A DNA stretch of 64,000 nucleotides from CAZNXJ01 sp964577115 (GTDB lineage Bacteria > Planctomycetota > Planctomycetia > Pirellulales > Pirellulaceae), in contig CAZNXJ010000013.1 of the NCBI GenBank assembly GCA_964577115.1, positions 1 through 64,000 on the forward strand, in the 5' to 3' direction. Under the pieces are notes generated by a model. It was not told the DNA's origin, did no database searches, and was given only the letters and a program-made list of their open reading frames with translations. Position 1 is the stretch's first letter. Each line of letters opens with the position of its first letter. A program made the position numbers and the translations under genes. Below are positions 44,433-53,613 of the stretch, in pieces.

Positions 44433-45911
44433 CTAGAACAGCTCGGCAATCGGTTGCCCGTTGTCTTCGACGACAGGCCGCGGACGGCCGCGGTTGTCGA
44501 GATAGTAGGTATCGAGCGGCACGTCCATGAAGCGGTAGATCGTCGCCGCCAGGTCGGCCGGTGTCACGGGCCGATGCTTAATCTGACCGCCGTCACGCTC
44601 GGTTGCGCCGATGACCTGACCGTGTCGCAGACCGCCGCCGGCCATAACCATCGACATAACTTCTGGCCAGTGATTGCGGCCATCGGTGCTGCCTTGCGTA
44701 CCGATCTGCGGCGTGCGCCCGAACTCGCCCATGGCAATGATCAGCACCTGGTCGAGCAAGCCACGCTCTTCGAGGTCCGTGACAAGCGTCGAGAGCATGT
44801 GGTCGAACAGCGGCAGCAGCGGGCCAAGGCCCTTGCGGATGCCACCGTAGGGTGGCACGTTGTCACCGTGCGTATCCCACGTACCGGAAGCCGGATGATA
44901 GCTGAGGTCGAGTGTGACGAACGCCACGCCGGCTTCGACGAGTCGCCGGGCGAGCAGCGTCTGCTGACACCACAGGTGCTTGCCGTAACGCTCGCGAACT
45001 TCCTCCGGTTCGCGCGAGATATCAAACGCTTCGCGGGCCCGCGAACCGACGACCATTTCGATGGCCTGCTGCGAGTACGTGTCGAGTGCTTCCATCGCCC
45101 CGCTGCGATCCATCGCGTGATCAAAGCGGTCGAAAGCACGCAGCAACTCGCGGCGGTTTTCAAGCCGCTCGGGCGTCAGACCCACCGGCAGGTTGAACAA
45201 GTTGGCACCCGTGTACTTGCCCGTGTCCACACCCACGTTCGTGTAGATGGGCAGGCGAGCGGCTTGCTGAGCGATGAACGGATCGTATTGCTGACCCAGG
45301 TAACCGCCAAAGGCGATGTGGGTCTTCGAGGTCATGAACGCCACGTAGGGCGGCATGCCCGGCTGGTTGGCTCCGTGATGCTTGGCGACCAGCGAACCGA
45401 TGGCCGGATAGAGCTCGGCTTCGGGATTCGTTCGCCCTTCCGCAAGCCGATTACCGGTCTGGAATACTTTGTTGGGCTCGTGATTGCTGCCCCGCGCATC
45501 GACGCTGCGGATGATCGTTAGCTTGTCCATGAGCGCCGCGTGCTTTGGCAGGTGCTCGCACACAAACACGCCGGGCAGTTTCGTCTGAATAACGCCGAAC
45601 GGACCGCGGTTCTCGTACGGACGATCGGGCTTCGGGTCCCACATATCAATGTGGCTTGGACCGCCCGCCATCCACAGCAAGATAACGCTCTTCGGGCTCC
45701 GTGACGGCGGAGTCGTGCTGCCTGCGGCCGTCTGCGAACGCAGCAGCTGCGCGGCACTCAGCCCCCCGATACCGGCCAGCGAAGCTTTCAGCATGCCGCG
45801 GCGATCGCAAACCACTACCCCTTCGCGATCGCGACCGCGCAGCCACTGAAAGGCATGGCCTACCGTGTGGGAAACTCGATCACATTTAGGGAGGGAGTTC
45901 TGACGAGGCAT
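44433..45911 (-). CDS. DUF1501 family protein, Tat-exported
   Basis: 492 residues. An N-terminal twin-arginine signal (DRRGMLKASLAGIGG at about 37-51) precedes a sulfatase-like (alkaline-phosphatase superfamily) fold: LLWMAGGPSHIDMWDPKP, RSVDARGSNHEP and MGEFGRTPQIG. DUF1501 proteins are abundant in Planctomycetes, frequently paired with DUF1549/DUF1553 cytochrome-like proteins. No such partner is adjacent here. Periplasmic location is likely; activity is not known. Confidence 0.92.
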   Translation of the reverse strand: MPRQNSLPKCDRVSHTVGHAFQWLRGRDREGVVVCDRRGMLKASLAGIGGLSAAQLLRSQTAAGSTTPPSRSPKSVILLWMAGGPSHIDMWDPKPDRPYENRGPFGVIQTKLPGVFVCEHLPKHAALMDKLTIIRSVDARGSNHEPNKVFQTGNRLAEGRTNPEAELYPAIGSLVAKHHGANQPGMPPYVAFMTSKTHIAFGGYLGQQYDPFIAQQAARLPIYTNVGVDTGKYTGANLFNLPVGLTPERLENRRELLRAFDRFDHAMDRSGAMEALDTYSQQAIEMVVGSRAREAFDISREPEEVRERYGKHLWCQQTLLARRLVEAGVAFVTLDLSYHPASGTWDTHGDNVPPYGGIRKGLGPLLPLFDHMLSTLVTDLEERGLLDQVLIIAMGEFGRTPQIGTQGSTDGRNHWPEVMSMVMAGGGLRHGQVIGATERDGGQIKHRPVTPADLAATIYRFMDVPLDTYYLDNRGRPRPVVEDNGQPIAELF

Positions 45912-46233
45912 ACGGGAGGGCTCCTCTCATTCTCATCGCAGGTGGGCATCTCGTCGGCGGGAATCCAATCACCGCCCATTATTGACGACTTCGCTGAACG
46001 GTTGCAACTGTGAACGGTTGACCAGGTTCCTTTTATCGGCTTTATCGGCACGCGGCGCCCCCCAGTCAACGGCGGATAAACGGGAAGAGGGGCCAGGGGG
46101 GAGTGTTAAAGGCGGGGAGGGGCACGGGGCAGCTCTGCCCCCCGCCGGCCGGTCGCGATTCTTGACTCTGTACACCCGTATATTATAGACTCGAATGTCA
46201 GTAGTCCGTCCTATCCGTTACTGAGGGGTACGC
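45912..46233. other. Divergent control region of DUF1501 and lexA genes
   Basis: 322 bases. The lexA side holds a promoter-like pair at 46162-46190 and a GAGGGG ribosome-binding site. The middle has purine-rich repeats and a tandem TTTATCGGC. No gene seen. Confidence 0.45.
46162..46190 (+). promoter_or_regulatory. Candidate lexA promoter
   Basis: TTGACT (46162-46167), 17-base spacer, TATAGA (46185-46190). The spacer contains TGTACACCCGTATA, an imperfect dyad that could be the autoregulatory LexA operator. That is inference; no known planctomycete LexA consensus is used here. Confidence 0.4.
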
Positions 46234-46836
46234 ATGGCCACCGTCGAGCAGCTTACGAAGCGGCAGCAAGACGTTTACGAGTTTGTCCGCGAGCTCATTC
46301 AAAGCCGGGGCTATGGACCCACGGTGCGCGAAATTGGCGAGTATTTTTCGATTAATTCGCCAAACGGGGTCATGTGCCATTTGCGGGCCCTCGAGAAGAA
46401 GGGGCTGATTCGCCGCAGCCCCAACAAATCGCGCGCGATCGAGCTCACACAGCAATCGTCGAGCAACGCCTCCGGATTGCCGCTGGTGGGCGTCGTCGCC
46501 GCCGGCCCCACGACGCTGGCGTTCGAGCAGAGCGAGCGGATTGATTTCAGCGACTTATTTGCGCGCAAGGATCTGTTCGTGTTGCGCGTCTCCGGCGATT
46601 CGATGATCGAGGCGCAGATTGCCGACGGCGACTACGTGATCGTGCGCCGGCAGCCGACCGCTCGGCCCGGTCAGATCGTGGTCGCTCAGACGTCGGATGG
46701 CGAAGCGACGCTCAAATACTGGTTCCCGGAAGTGGACCGCGTTCGGCTCCAGCCGGCCAATTCGCAGATGGAGCCGATCTACGTCACCGACGCGCAGGTG
46801 CTCGGCGTCGTCGTCGGGCTCGTCCGGAAGCTCTAA
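46234..46836 (+). CDS. lexA: LexA SOS repressor
   Basis: 200 residues: winged HTH (about 1-65, with TVREIGEYFSINSPNGV as recognition region) and an S24 autoprotease domain. The scissile bond is Ala90-Gly91, and the dyad is Ser123 (SGDSM) and Lys161 (ATLKYW). DNA damage and RecA trigger self-cleavage, releasing SOS genes. A candidate promoter sits upstream; no recA is nearby. Confidence 0.95.
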   Translation: MATVEQLTKRQQDVYEFVRELIQSRGYGPTVREIGEYFSINSPNGVMCHLRALEKKGLIRRSPNKSRAIELTQQSSSNASGLPLVGVVAAGPTTLAFEQSERIDFSDLFARKDLFVLRVSGDSMIEAQIADGDYVIVRRQPTARPGQIVVAQTSDGEATLKYWFPEVDRVRLQPANSQMEPIYVTDAQVLGVVVGLVRKL

Positions 46837-46995
46837 TCCGCGCAAGTTTCTGGCGAATATTTGCTTGCGGGCCAAACGCGAGCTAGGGTTGCCATAGCGG
46901 CAGAATGGTTTCTCTCGCTTCTCCCGAACGAGCGGTCCTTTGAGGGCCGTCCGTCGGTCGTAGAATCCTGGCCTCCCGCTCCCACCAGGCTCGCC

Positions 46996-47178
46996 ATGAA
47001 TCGATTGCGTTACTTCTTCCGGGACAGCGAAGCGGCAACTGCCGTCGAATACGCTGTCATGCTCACCATGATCGTGGTCGCTTGCCTGGGCGCTCTGCGG
47101 CTGCTGGGCGAAGCGGGCGCGGCGAGCCTGGCCAACTCGAACGCGCAAATCGAACAGTACTTCCCGGCGGGTTCTTAA
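46996..47178 (+). CDS. Flp/Fap-type (type IVb) pilin
   Basis: 60 residues. A short basic leader is followed by SEAATAVEYAVMLTMIVVACLGALR, the Flp signature with Glu at position +5 of the hydrophobic segment. It would be processed by a prepilin peptidase and assembled by Tad machinery, which is not in the window; the gene is an orphan after lexA. The start ATG at 46996 is preferred because upstream frame sequence is not pilin-like. Confidence 0.85.
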   Translation: MNRLRYFFRDSEAATAVEYAVMLTMIVVACLGALRLLGEAGAASLANSNAQIEQYFPAGS

Positions 47179-47205
47179 GTCGCGGTCGCCTCCGCCGCGG
47201 TGCTG

Positions 47206-47227
47206 GCCTGCGGACGTCGCCGCAGGC
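47206..47227. terminator. Hairpin between convergent pilin and nagB genes
   Basis: 8-bp arms (47206-47213 with 47220-47227), 6-base loop, in the 94-base gap. No T tract, so weak evidence as a terminator. Confidence 0.35.
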
Positions 47228-47272
47228 ACGCACCGGCCGTAGGGATACGAGGCAACGGAGGCCCTGCGGAAC

Positions 47273-49162
47273 TCAGAGCATCTTCCCGTCCCAGCGGACG
47301 AAGGCTTCCATCGCGAGGTATTCGGGCAGTCCGATCTGGTTGAACCGGTCCGCCGTCCCCTTATTCCGATCCTCGGCTCGCTGCCAGAACTCGCGCGGAT
47401 CGTTCCCCGGAAACAGCGCCTCGTCCTTCTGGCTCTCGTGCATGAAGATGGCTTGCCGCTTGAGCTCGATGTCGCTCGGACTGAGGGGCACGGCAATCTC
47501 CAGTTCGTGCAACTCATATTCCTGCCACGCCCCGCGGTAGAGCAGCACTTCGGGCTGCGGCCCGCCGGACTGCGCGAGCCGTTCGAGCGCGAGAAAGATC
47601 GCCTCGGCGCAGACACGGTGCGTTCCGTGCGGGTCGGACAGGTCGCCGGCCACATAGATCTGGCTCGGGTCCACTTCCGAGATCACGCGCGCGATGATCG
47701 CGACGTCTTCTTCGCCGACCGGCTTTTTGGCGATCGTGCCCGTTTGATAGAAGGGCAAGTCCAGGAAGTGCAAGTGATCCTCCCGGCAGCCGACGGCCAG
47801 CGCGGCCGCCTTCGCTTCGCTCCAGCGGATCAGGCCTTTGATCTTGAGCACCGCGGGCACGTCGGGGTCGCCGGGCGATTTACGAGCGAGCCATTCTTCG
47901 ACGGACTGAAAGACGCTGCGTGATTTCTCCTGATCAATCTCGAATAGCCGGTTGTACTCGGTGACCAGGTCTGCCACGCGGCGCGCGTCGTGATCGAAGA
48001 CGGCGATGTTGCCGCTGGTCATGTAGGCGATGTGGACTTCGTGGCCGTCTTCGACGAGCCGGATCAGCGTTCCGCCCATGCTGATGACGTCATCGTCCGG
48101 ATGCGGGCTGAAGCAGATGATGCGTTTGCGGTCTTTGCCGGCCGGGTGATATTCGATCGTGCGCATCATCCAAGTGAACACGCGATGCGCCAGCCGCTCG
48201 GCCGGCCCATGATGCCGCAGGAGCTGATGCAAGCTGTGATTGCGGAAGTCGTTATCGTCGAGTTTCAGTAGGGCCTTGCCGGATTGTTCGCAGAGCCACA
48301 GGACGGCCTTTTTGATCAGCGCGTCGGTCCACTCCACGCTGCCGGTCATCCATGGCGTCGCGCAGCCGGTCAGTTCCTTGGCGGCGGCCGTGTCGAGCAT
48401 CACGGCGGCGTCGCTGTGTTCCTGGAGATAGCTGGCGGGAACGCGCGCGGTCACCGGGCCTTCGCAGGCCTCGCGGATGATGCGCGCTTTGTGTTCGCCG
48501 AGTGCGAGGAGCAGGATTTTGCGCGCATCGAGGAGCGTCGCCAGGCCCATGGTGATGGCCTGATGCGGAACACTCGCCTCACCGAAAAAGTCGCTTGCCG
48601 CCGCTCGCCGAGTAACCGGGTCGAGCGTGCAGAGTCGCGTGCGGCTGTTCCGCGGACTGAACGGTTCGTTGAAGCCGATGTGGCCATTGCCGCCGATGCC
48701 GAGCAGCAGCACGTCAATGCCACCCGCCTGCGCGATCTTGGCTTCATACTCGCGGCAGTACAGCTCCAGGCGGTCGATGGGCACCGTTCCATCGGGGATG
48801 TGGATGTTTTCCGGCGGAATGTTCAGGTGCTGGAACAGGTGTTCTTGCATCCACCGGTGGTAGCTTTGCAGGGCGTCCGGAGCGAGTCCGTAGTACTCGT
48901 CCAGGTTGAACGTGATGACGCGTGAAAAATCGAGCCCCTCTTCGCGGTGCAGCCGTACCAGCTCGCGATAGACGCCCACGGGCGTCGAGCCGGTCGGTAG
49001 GCCGAGCACGGCGTTCTGGCCGAGCGCGTTGCGCTCCCGAATCACATTGGCAATGATCGACGCGACGTACTGAGCGAGCTCTCGCCCGGTTTGAAAAACG
49101 TAGGTCGGCAGGTTGGTGGCAGGGACCTGCTGGACGGGAGGGGGGGACGGTTTCGGATTCAT
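47273..49162 (-). CDS. nagB: Glucosamine-6-phosphate deaminase fused to PIG-L deacetylase
   Basis: 629 residues. The N-terminal NagB domain (about 20-285) has LGLPTGSTPVG, FNLDEYYGL (catalytic Asp88) and GIGGNGHIGFNEP (His161). The C-terminal PIG-L/LmbE domain (about 345-600) has SPHPDDDVISMGG and DLSDPHGTHR, the zinc-binding motifs of N-acetylglucosaminyl deacetylases. NagB converts glucosamine-6-P to fructose-6-P; the deacetylase part would act on an N-acetyl sugar. Fusions of this type also occur in Bacteroidetes. No NagA is adjacent, and the PIG-L half may replace it. Confidence 0.92.
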   Translation of the reverse strand: MNPKPSPPPVQQVPATNLPTYVFQTGRELAQYVASIIANVIRERNALGQNAVLGLPTGSTPVGVYRELVRLHREEGLDFSRVITFNLDEYYGLAPDALQSYHRWMQEHLFQHLNIPPENIHIPDGTVPIDRLELYCREYEAKIAQAGGIDVLLLGIGGNGHIGFNEPFSPRNSRTRLCTLDPVTRRAAASDFFGEASVPHQAITMGLATLLDARKILLLALGEHKARIIREACEGPVTARVPASYLQEHSDAAVMLDTAAAKELTGCATPWMTGSVEWTDALIKKAVLWLCEQSGKALLKLDDNDFRNHSLHQLLRHHGPAERLAHRVFTWMMRTIEYHPAGKDRKRIICFSPHPDDDVISMGGTLIRLVEDGHEVHIAYMTSGNIAVFDHDARRVADLVTEYNRLFEIDQEKSRSVFQSVEEWLARKSPGDPDVPAVLKIKGLIRWSEAKAAALAVGCREDHLHFLDLPFYQTGTIAKKPVGEEDVAIIARVISEVDPSQIYVAGDLSDPHGTHRVCAEAIFLALERLAQSGGPQPEVLLYRGAWQEYELHELEIAVPLSPSDIELKRQAIFMHESQKDEALFPGNDPREFWQRAEDRNKGTADRFNQIGLPEYLAMEAFVRWDGKML

Positions 49163-49364
49163 TGCAGCCGTTGATTCCTTGATACCGCTGTGTGAATAGT
49201 TTTTGGTTCGTTCTAGTGCCGTTGGGGCGTCCTGGTTTCGGTCTCAGCTACAGGCCGCCGCGACGTCGTCGCGTCGCCGGCCGACCTCTTTTTGCGCGCA
49301 GGCCCCGCAGCGTGCTGGCCCGCGGTGGCCGGTTCCGAGCGGCGGACCGCTCGGAGGTCGAGCA

Positions 49365-50537
49365 TTAAACCTCTGGTCGAGCGGACTCGAGTTCACCCTG
49401 CGACAGGACCGCCAGGTTGTCGCGGTGGATGACTTCGTCGTAGGGGCGGTGCCCGAGTGTCTCGGCGATCTGCTGCGAGCGGAGTCCTTTGATACGCACC
49501 AGATCGGAGCTGCCGTAGTTCGTCAGGCCGCGGGCGACTTCCTGGCCCGCCGGATCTTCGATGGAGACGACGTCCCCTTTCTGGAACGTGCCTTCCACGC
49601 TCACGATGCCGATGGCCAGCAAGCTGCGTCCCTGCCGCACAATCGCGTCGCTCGCCCCCGCATCGACCTGGATCCGGCCGCGCGGCTGGGCCGAGAAGCC
49701 GATCCAGCGTTTGAGTGGGCTGACGGTTTTGCCCTGCGCGAGCAGCAGCGTCCCCACCACCTCGCCTGCCAGAATCTCGGACAGCACATTCGGGCGCCGG
49801 CCGCTGGCGATGATCACGTTTTCACCGGACGCCGTGACAATTTTCGCCGCGCGCAATTTGCTGACCATGCCCCCCTTGCTCAGGCCGGAGCGCTGGTCGC
49901 ACACAAAAGACTCAAGTGTCCGGTCGATGCGGGTTACCGTGGGGATGACGCGTGACTCAGGACGCTGCGGATCCCCATCGTAGACACCCTCGACATCCGA
50001 CAGGATTACGAGCAGCGGGGCGCGGAGCAAATTGGTCACCCGCGCGGCCAATCCGTCATTATCTCCGAAAGTGGCCATCAATTCATCGACGGCCACCGTA
50101 TCATTCTCATTGATGATTGGTACGGCCCCATACTCGAGCAGCCGGAGCAGGGTGTTGCGCACATTTAAATAACGGGGACGGTGATCCAAGTCGTCGGCTG
50201 TCAGGAGCACCTGCGCGGCGTGACGGCCATGGGCGCGGAGCGTCCGGTCGTAGGCCTCGATCAGGCGTGCCTGACCAATTGCTGCGACGGCTTGCAGGCG
50301 CGAAATGTCCGTAGGGCGTTCGGCCAGCCCCAGCTGGCTCATACCGGCCCCGACCGCTCCCGAGCTCACGAGCACCACATGGCGACCGCTGGATTGGATT
50401 GCAATCAGCTCCTCGGCCAGCCGGTCAATTCGGTCGTAGTTCAAAGCCCCGTCGGGATGCGTCAGCACGCGCGTACCAACCTTCACAACGACGGTGTGCG
50501 CGGCGGCTGCGACTTCCTGACGCAACAAGTCGGTCAT
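49365..50537 (-). CDS. proB: Glutamate 5-kinase
   Basis: 390 residues: an amino-acid-kinase domain (about 10-260: VVVKVGTRVLT, VSSGAVGAGM, IINENDTVAVDE, GGMVSKLRAAK) and a C-terminal PUA domain (about 285-365). First step of proline synthesis from glutamate, feedback-inhibited by proline through this fold. The ATG at 50537 (MTDLLRQE) is preferred; the frame to 50636 runs over the purF promoter region. It is divergent from purF, and no proA is adjacent. Confidence 0.95.
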   Translation of the reverse strand: MTDLLRQEVAAAAHTVVVKVGTRVLTHPDGALNYDRIDRLAEELIAIQSSGRHVVLVSSGAVGAGMSQLGLAERPTDISRLQAVAAIGQARLIEAYDRTLRAHGRHAAQVLLTADDLDHRPRYLNVRNTLLRLLEYGAVPIINENDTVAVDELMATFGDNDGLAARVTNLLRAPLLVILSDVEGVYDGDPQRPESRVIPTVTRIDRTLESFVCDQRSGLSKGGMVSKLRAAKIVTASGENVIIASGRRPNVLSEILAGEVVGTLLLAQGKTVSPLKRWIGFSAQPRGRIQVDAGASDAIVRQGRSLLAIGIVSVEGTFQKGDVVSIEDPAGQEVARGLTNYGSSDLVRIKGLRSQQIAETLGHRPYDEVIHRDNLAVLSQGELESARPEV

Positions 50538-50600
50538 AGGTAATTGAGAAGCCCCGGCAGGACCAGGTAGGGAACGATCCTTGGAACACGGTGCCTTTGC

Positions 50601-50628
50601 TTGTGAGCAAGCACCGACGTGATAGAAT
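50601..50628 (+). promoter_or_regulatory. Candidate purF promoter, near-leaderless
   Basis: TTGTGA (50601-50606), 16-base spacer, TAGAAT (50623-50628). Transcription would begin about 3 bases before the ATG at 50638. No Shine-Dalgarno sequence precedes that start. Confidence 0.4.
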
Positions 50629-50637
50629 GTGGTCACG

Positions 50638-52221
50638 ATGAGCGTACTTCACCATGAATGCGGGATCGCGGCAGTTTACCATCTTCCCGGGGCGGAAGTG
50701 AGTCCCTTGTGCCCGCAGGGGGACGCGGAACAGGTCTCGCGGCTGCTGCCGCGCATGCTGCTTGATATCCAGAACCGGGGCCAGCTGGCCGCCGGAATCT
50801 CGACGTTCAACCCGCAGCGCGATCAGTTGCTCGATACCTACAAGGATATCGGCACGGTCGCCGAGGTTTTTCGGCTTTCCCACCGCGGGAAAAGCGAAAG
50901 TTTGATGCGCGAGTACGCCGGGCGAGCCGCGATTGGGCATGTGCGCTACGCGACGTGCGGCCAGGACGACCGCAGCTACGCTCAGCCGTTCGAACGCCAC
51001 CACATCGAGAAACGCAAGTGGTTCAGCTTCGCGTTCAACGGGCAATTGGCCAATTACGCCGACCTGCGCTGGAATCTGCTGAACAACGACGACCATCATC
51101 TCGCTCGGGAAACGGACACCGAAATCCTGATGCATGAGATCAGCCGCGAGATGAGCGGCGAGCGGCGGCCGACACTGACCGAGATCATGCGGAGTGTCAG
51201 TCAGCGGTTCGACGGCGCGTACAGCCTCGTGCTGCTCAATGCGCAGGGAAATATGCTCGTCGCCCGCGACCCGCTCGGCATCAAGCCCTTGTGCTGGGCC
51301 AAGGAGGGACCGCTGTTTGCTGCGGCGAGCGAGAGCGTGCCGCTGCTGAATCTGGGCTTCCAACCCGAGAACATCAAGTCGCTCGAGCCGGGCTCGGCCA
51401 TCACCATTGTGGATGGGGAGTTCAAAATCGAGCGGTTCTCGGAGATCCAGGACCGGGCGCACTGCTTTTTCGAGTGGATTTATTTCGCCAACGTGGCGAG
51501 CACGCTGGACGACCGCAGTGTGTACCTGTCGCGCAACTCGTTGGGCGTCGAGCTTGCTCGGCTCGAAACAGCCGACCCCATCGTGCCCATCGATGATGAT
51601 ACGATCGTCGTACCCGTGCCGGACACCAGCAAGGCCGCCGCCGACGCGATGGCCTACGAACTGGGGATTCCCTCGCGCGAAGGGCTCATTCGCAATCGCT
51701 ATTCCGGGCGAACTTTCATCGAAAGCGGAGCCAGCCGGCGCCAAAAAGCCGCGGCGAAGTACACGCCGCTACGCGAAGTGCTCGAAGGCAAACGCATCTT
51801 CCTTGTCGAAGACTCGATCGTCCGCAGCACGACCATGAAAGTTCTGCTGCGCCGCATCCGCGAACTCGGCGGTGCCAAGGAAATCCACGTGCGCGTTGCC
51901 TGCCCGCCGATCATCGCGCCGTGTTTCTACGGTATCGACATGTCCACGGTCGACGAGCTGTTCGCGCCGCAGTTTCTGCGCGGCGGCGAGCTGACGCGCG
52001 AAGTGCAGGACGAGATGGCTCGCTCGCTCGAAGCCGATTCGCTTCGCTATCTGCCGGTCAGCGCCATTGCGCGGGCCATCGGCATTAGCGACCAGCAGCT
52101 CTGCCAGGCTTGCATCACCGGCCAGTATCCGACGCCCTACGGCCAAAAGCTCTATCAGATCGCACTGGATAACCAGGGACGCCCAGGCGGCCGCACGTAC
52201 GAGGCCGCAGCGACGCCGTAG
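50638..52221 (+). CDS. purF: Amidophosphoribosyltransferase
   Basis: 527 residues. Class II glutamine amidotransferase domain with the nucleophile Cys7 in HHECGIAAVY (the Met and following residues would need trimming), with GHVRYAT and FNGQLANY. A phosphoribosyltransferase domain with FLVEDSIVRSTTM at about 400 binds PRPP. It performs the first committed step of purine synthesis. The family's FeS and propeptide type varies, and the short N-terminus fits either. The ATG at 50638 is chosen; a GTG lies 9 bases before it. The gene ends 3 bases before the convergent trmB stop. Confidence 0.94.
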   Translation: MSVLHHECGIAAVYHLPGAEVSPLCPQGDAEQVSRLLPRMLLDIQNRGQLAAGISTFNPQRDQLLDTYKDIGTVAEVFRLSHRGKSESLMREYAGRAAIGHVRYATCGQDDRSYAQPFERHHIEKRKWFSFAFNGQLANYADLRWNLLNNDDHHLARETDTEILMHEISREMSGERRPTLTEIMRSVSQRFDGAYSLVLLNAQGNMLVARDPLGIKPLCWAKEGPLFAAASESVPLLNLGFQPENIKSLEPGSAITIVDGEFKIERFSEIQDRAHCFFEWIYFANVASTLDDRSVYLSRNSLGVELARLETADPIVPIDDDTIVVPVPDTSKAAADAMAYELGIPSREGLIRNRYSGRTFIESGASRRQKAAAKYTPLREVLEGKRIFLVEDSIVRSTTMKVLLRRIRELGGAKEIHVRVACPPIIAPCFYGIDMSTVDELFAPQFLRGGELTREVQDEMARSLEADSLRYLPVSAIARAIGISDQQLCQACITGQYPTPYGQKLYQIALDNQGRPGGRTYEAAATP

Positions 52222-52224
52222 GTT

Positions 52225-52914
52225 CTAGTTCGTGCGAACATCTGTGCCGCTCGCGGGCGTTGCCGAGCCGGCAGAGGTCTTGCGAAATTCTGCCCGATAG
52301 ACCGGCAGTTCGTGGAGCCGTGTTCGGCGCTCGAAATGCGTGCGGTAATCCAAATCGTGCTCGGCAGGACGCTCGGCCACAGGCAACGGGCCTTCCAGCG
52401 ACGTCTCTTGAGCAATTATTTCGAGCGATTCCTGAAAGTACTCTTTGACGTCGGTCCAAAAATGCAGCGAGCCGCCCGGTTCGAGCAGCCGCTCGACGTC
52501 TCGCACAAATCCCGGCTGGAAGACTCGGCGTTTGCGGTGCCGCTTCTTCCACCACGGGTCGGGGAAATACACGTGAACGGCGGCCAAGGACTGCTCGGCG
52601 ATCATTTCCCGGCAGAGCTTCAGCGCGTCACCCTCGATGACGAGAGCATTGGGCCGGTCGGCTCGAGCGAGCCGCGCGGCAGCGAAGCGGGCGTAGCGCG
52701 GAGCGATCTCGCAGCCCAGGAAGTTGCGGTCCGGGTAATCGGCCGAGGCCCGGCTGAGAAACAGCCCCTTGCCGCTTCCGACTTCGAGTTCGACGGGCGC
52801 CTGCCGTCCAAAAAGCGAGGCGAAATCGAGTGGCGCGGTGAGCTGCTCGAGCGAGCGCAAATGGCGGTCGAGCGAAATTGCGGGAGAGATTTTACGTAGC
52901 GCGCGGCGTCCCAT
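52225..52914 (-). CDS. trmB: tRNA (guanine-N7)-methyltransferase
   Basis: 229 residues of the SAM-dependent Rossmann methyltransferase fold. Signature motifs: LEVGSGKGLFL (SAM site), NFLGCEIAPRYA, and the family hallmark YFPDPWWKKRHRKRR. It methylates G46 in the variable loop of tRNAs. It converges closely with purF, with only 3 bases between their stops. Confidence 0.93.
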   Translation of the reverse strand: MGRRALRKISPAISLDRHLRSLEQLTAPLDFASLFGRQAPVELEVGSGKGLFLSRASADYPDRNFLGCEIAPRYARFAAARLARADRPNALVIEGDALKLCREMIAEQSLAAVHVYFPDPWWKKRHRKRRVFQPGFVRDVERLLEPGGSLHFWTDVKEYFQESLEIIAQETSLEGPLPVAERPAEHDLDYRTHFERRTRLHELPVYRAEFRKTSAGSATPASGTDVRTN

Positions 52915-52997
52915 AAGACGGATTCACTCGGCGGTCTCGATCCACTTAGCCAACGGGCCGGGGTCAAGAAACAGGAGGGGGAAACGCGGCACCGCCG

Positions 52998-53528
52998 CTA
53001 TTCCGCGGGGGGCGAATCGGTTTTGAGTCCCTCGAGCATTTCGACGGGGATGGGAATCCCTTTCATCTCGCCTTCCAGCACGAGCGAGTCGCCGACAAAG
53101 CCTTGGAAGCGGCTGATGATCATGCGGTGCCGGCGGACGCGCGTCAGCTTGCTCGCGATCACCAGACGCTCGCCAGGAATCACCGGATCACGAAACCGCA
53201 CATCGTCCAGCCCGCCGAAACCGACGATCTTGGCACCCAGCAGGTCGTGCTTTTGGGCGTAATAGCCGCAGAGCTGCGCGGCGCATTCGAGCATAATGAC
53301 GCCGGGCATGAGCGGCATGCCGGGCATGTGGCCGCGAATCCAGAACTCTTCCCGCGTGACGTCCTTGTAGCCGACACAGAGCTGCTGCTCAAGGTCCTCG
53401 TAAACGATCGCCGTGAGCTGCTCCATTTCGTACCGCTGCGGATTAATGCGGCGAATCTCGTTGATATCCGCGATCACATTGTTGAAGTCGATCGTCGATA
53501 TATCGATCAACAGATCTTTGGCCGACAC
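52998..53528 (-). CDS. fabZ: FabZ-like 3-hydroxyacyl-ACP dehydratase
   Basis: 176 residues of the hot-dog fold. Active-site His in IRGHMPGMPLMPGV and the conserved Glu in MLECAAQLCGYY correspond to the FabZ/FabA pair. It dehydrates 3-hydroxyacyl-ACP in fatty acid synthesis. The N-terminal 30 residues, with DINEIRRINPQRYEMEQL, are longer than in E. coli FabZ. It lies 85 bases downstream of the small basic protein gene. A paralogue used for another lipid is possible. Confidence 0.85.
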   Translation of the reverse strand: MSAKDLLIDISTIDFNNVIADINEIRRINPQRYEMEQLTAIVYEDLEQQLCVGYKDVTREEFWIRGHMPGMPLMPGVIMLECAAQLCGYYAQKHDLLGAKIVGFGGLDDVRFRDPVIPGERLVIASKLTRVRRHRMIISRFQGFVGDSLVLEGEMKGIPIPVEMLEGLKTDSPPAE

Positions 53529-53613
53529 CCGAGGAACTCCTCCAGCGGAAACAACGGTTCGCCGCGCATGACGGATTGCCGCCGATCCAGGGTGATCGGC
53601 CGAGCGGGCGAGT

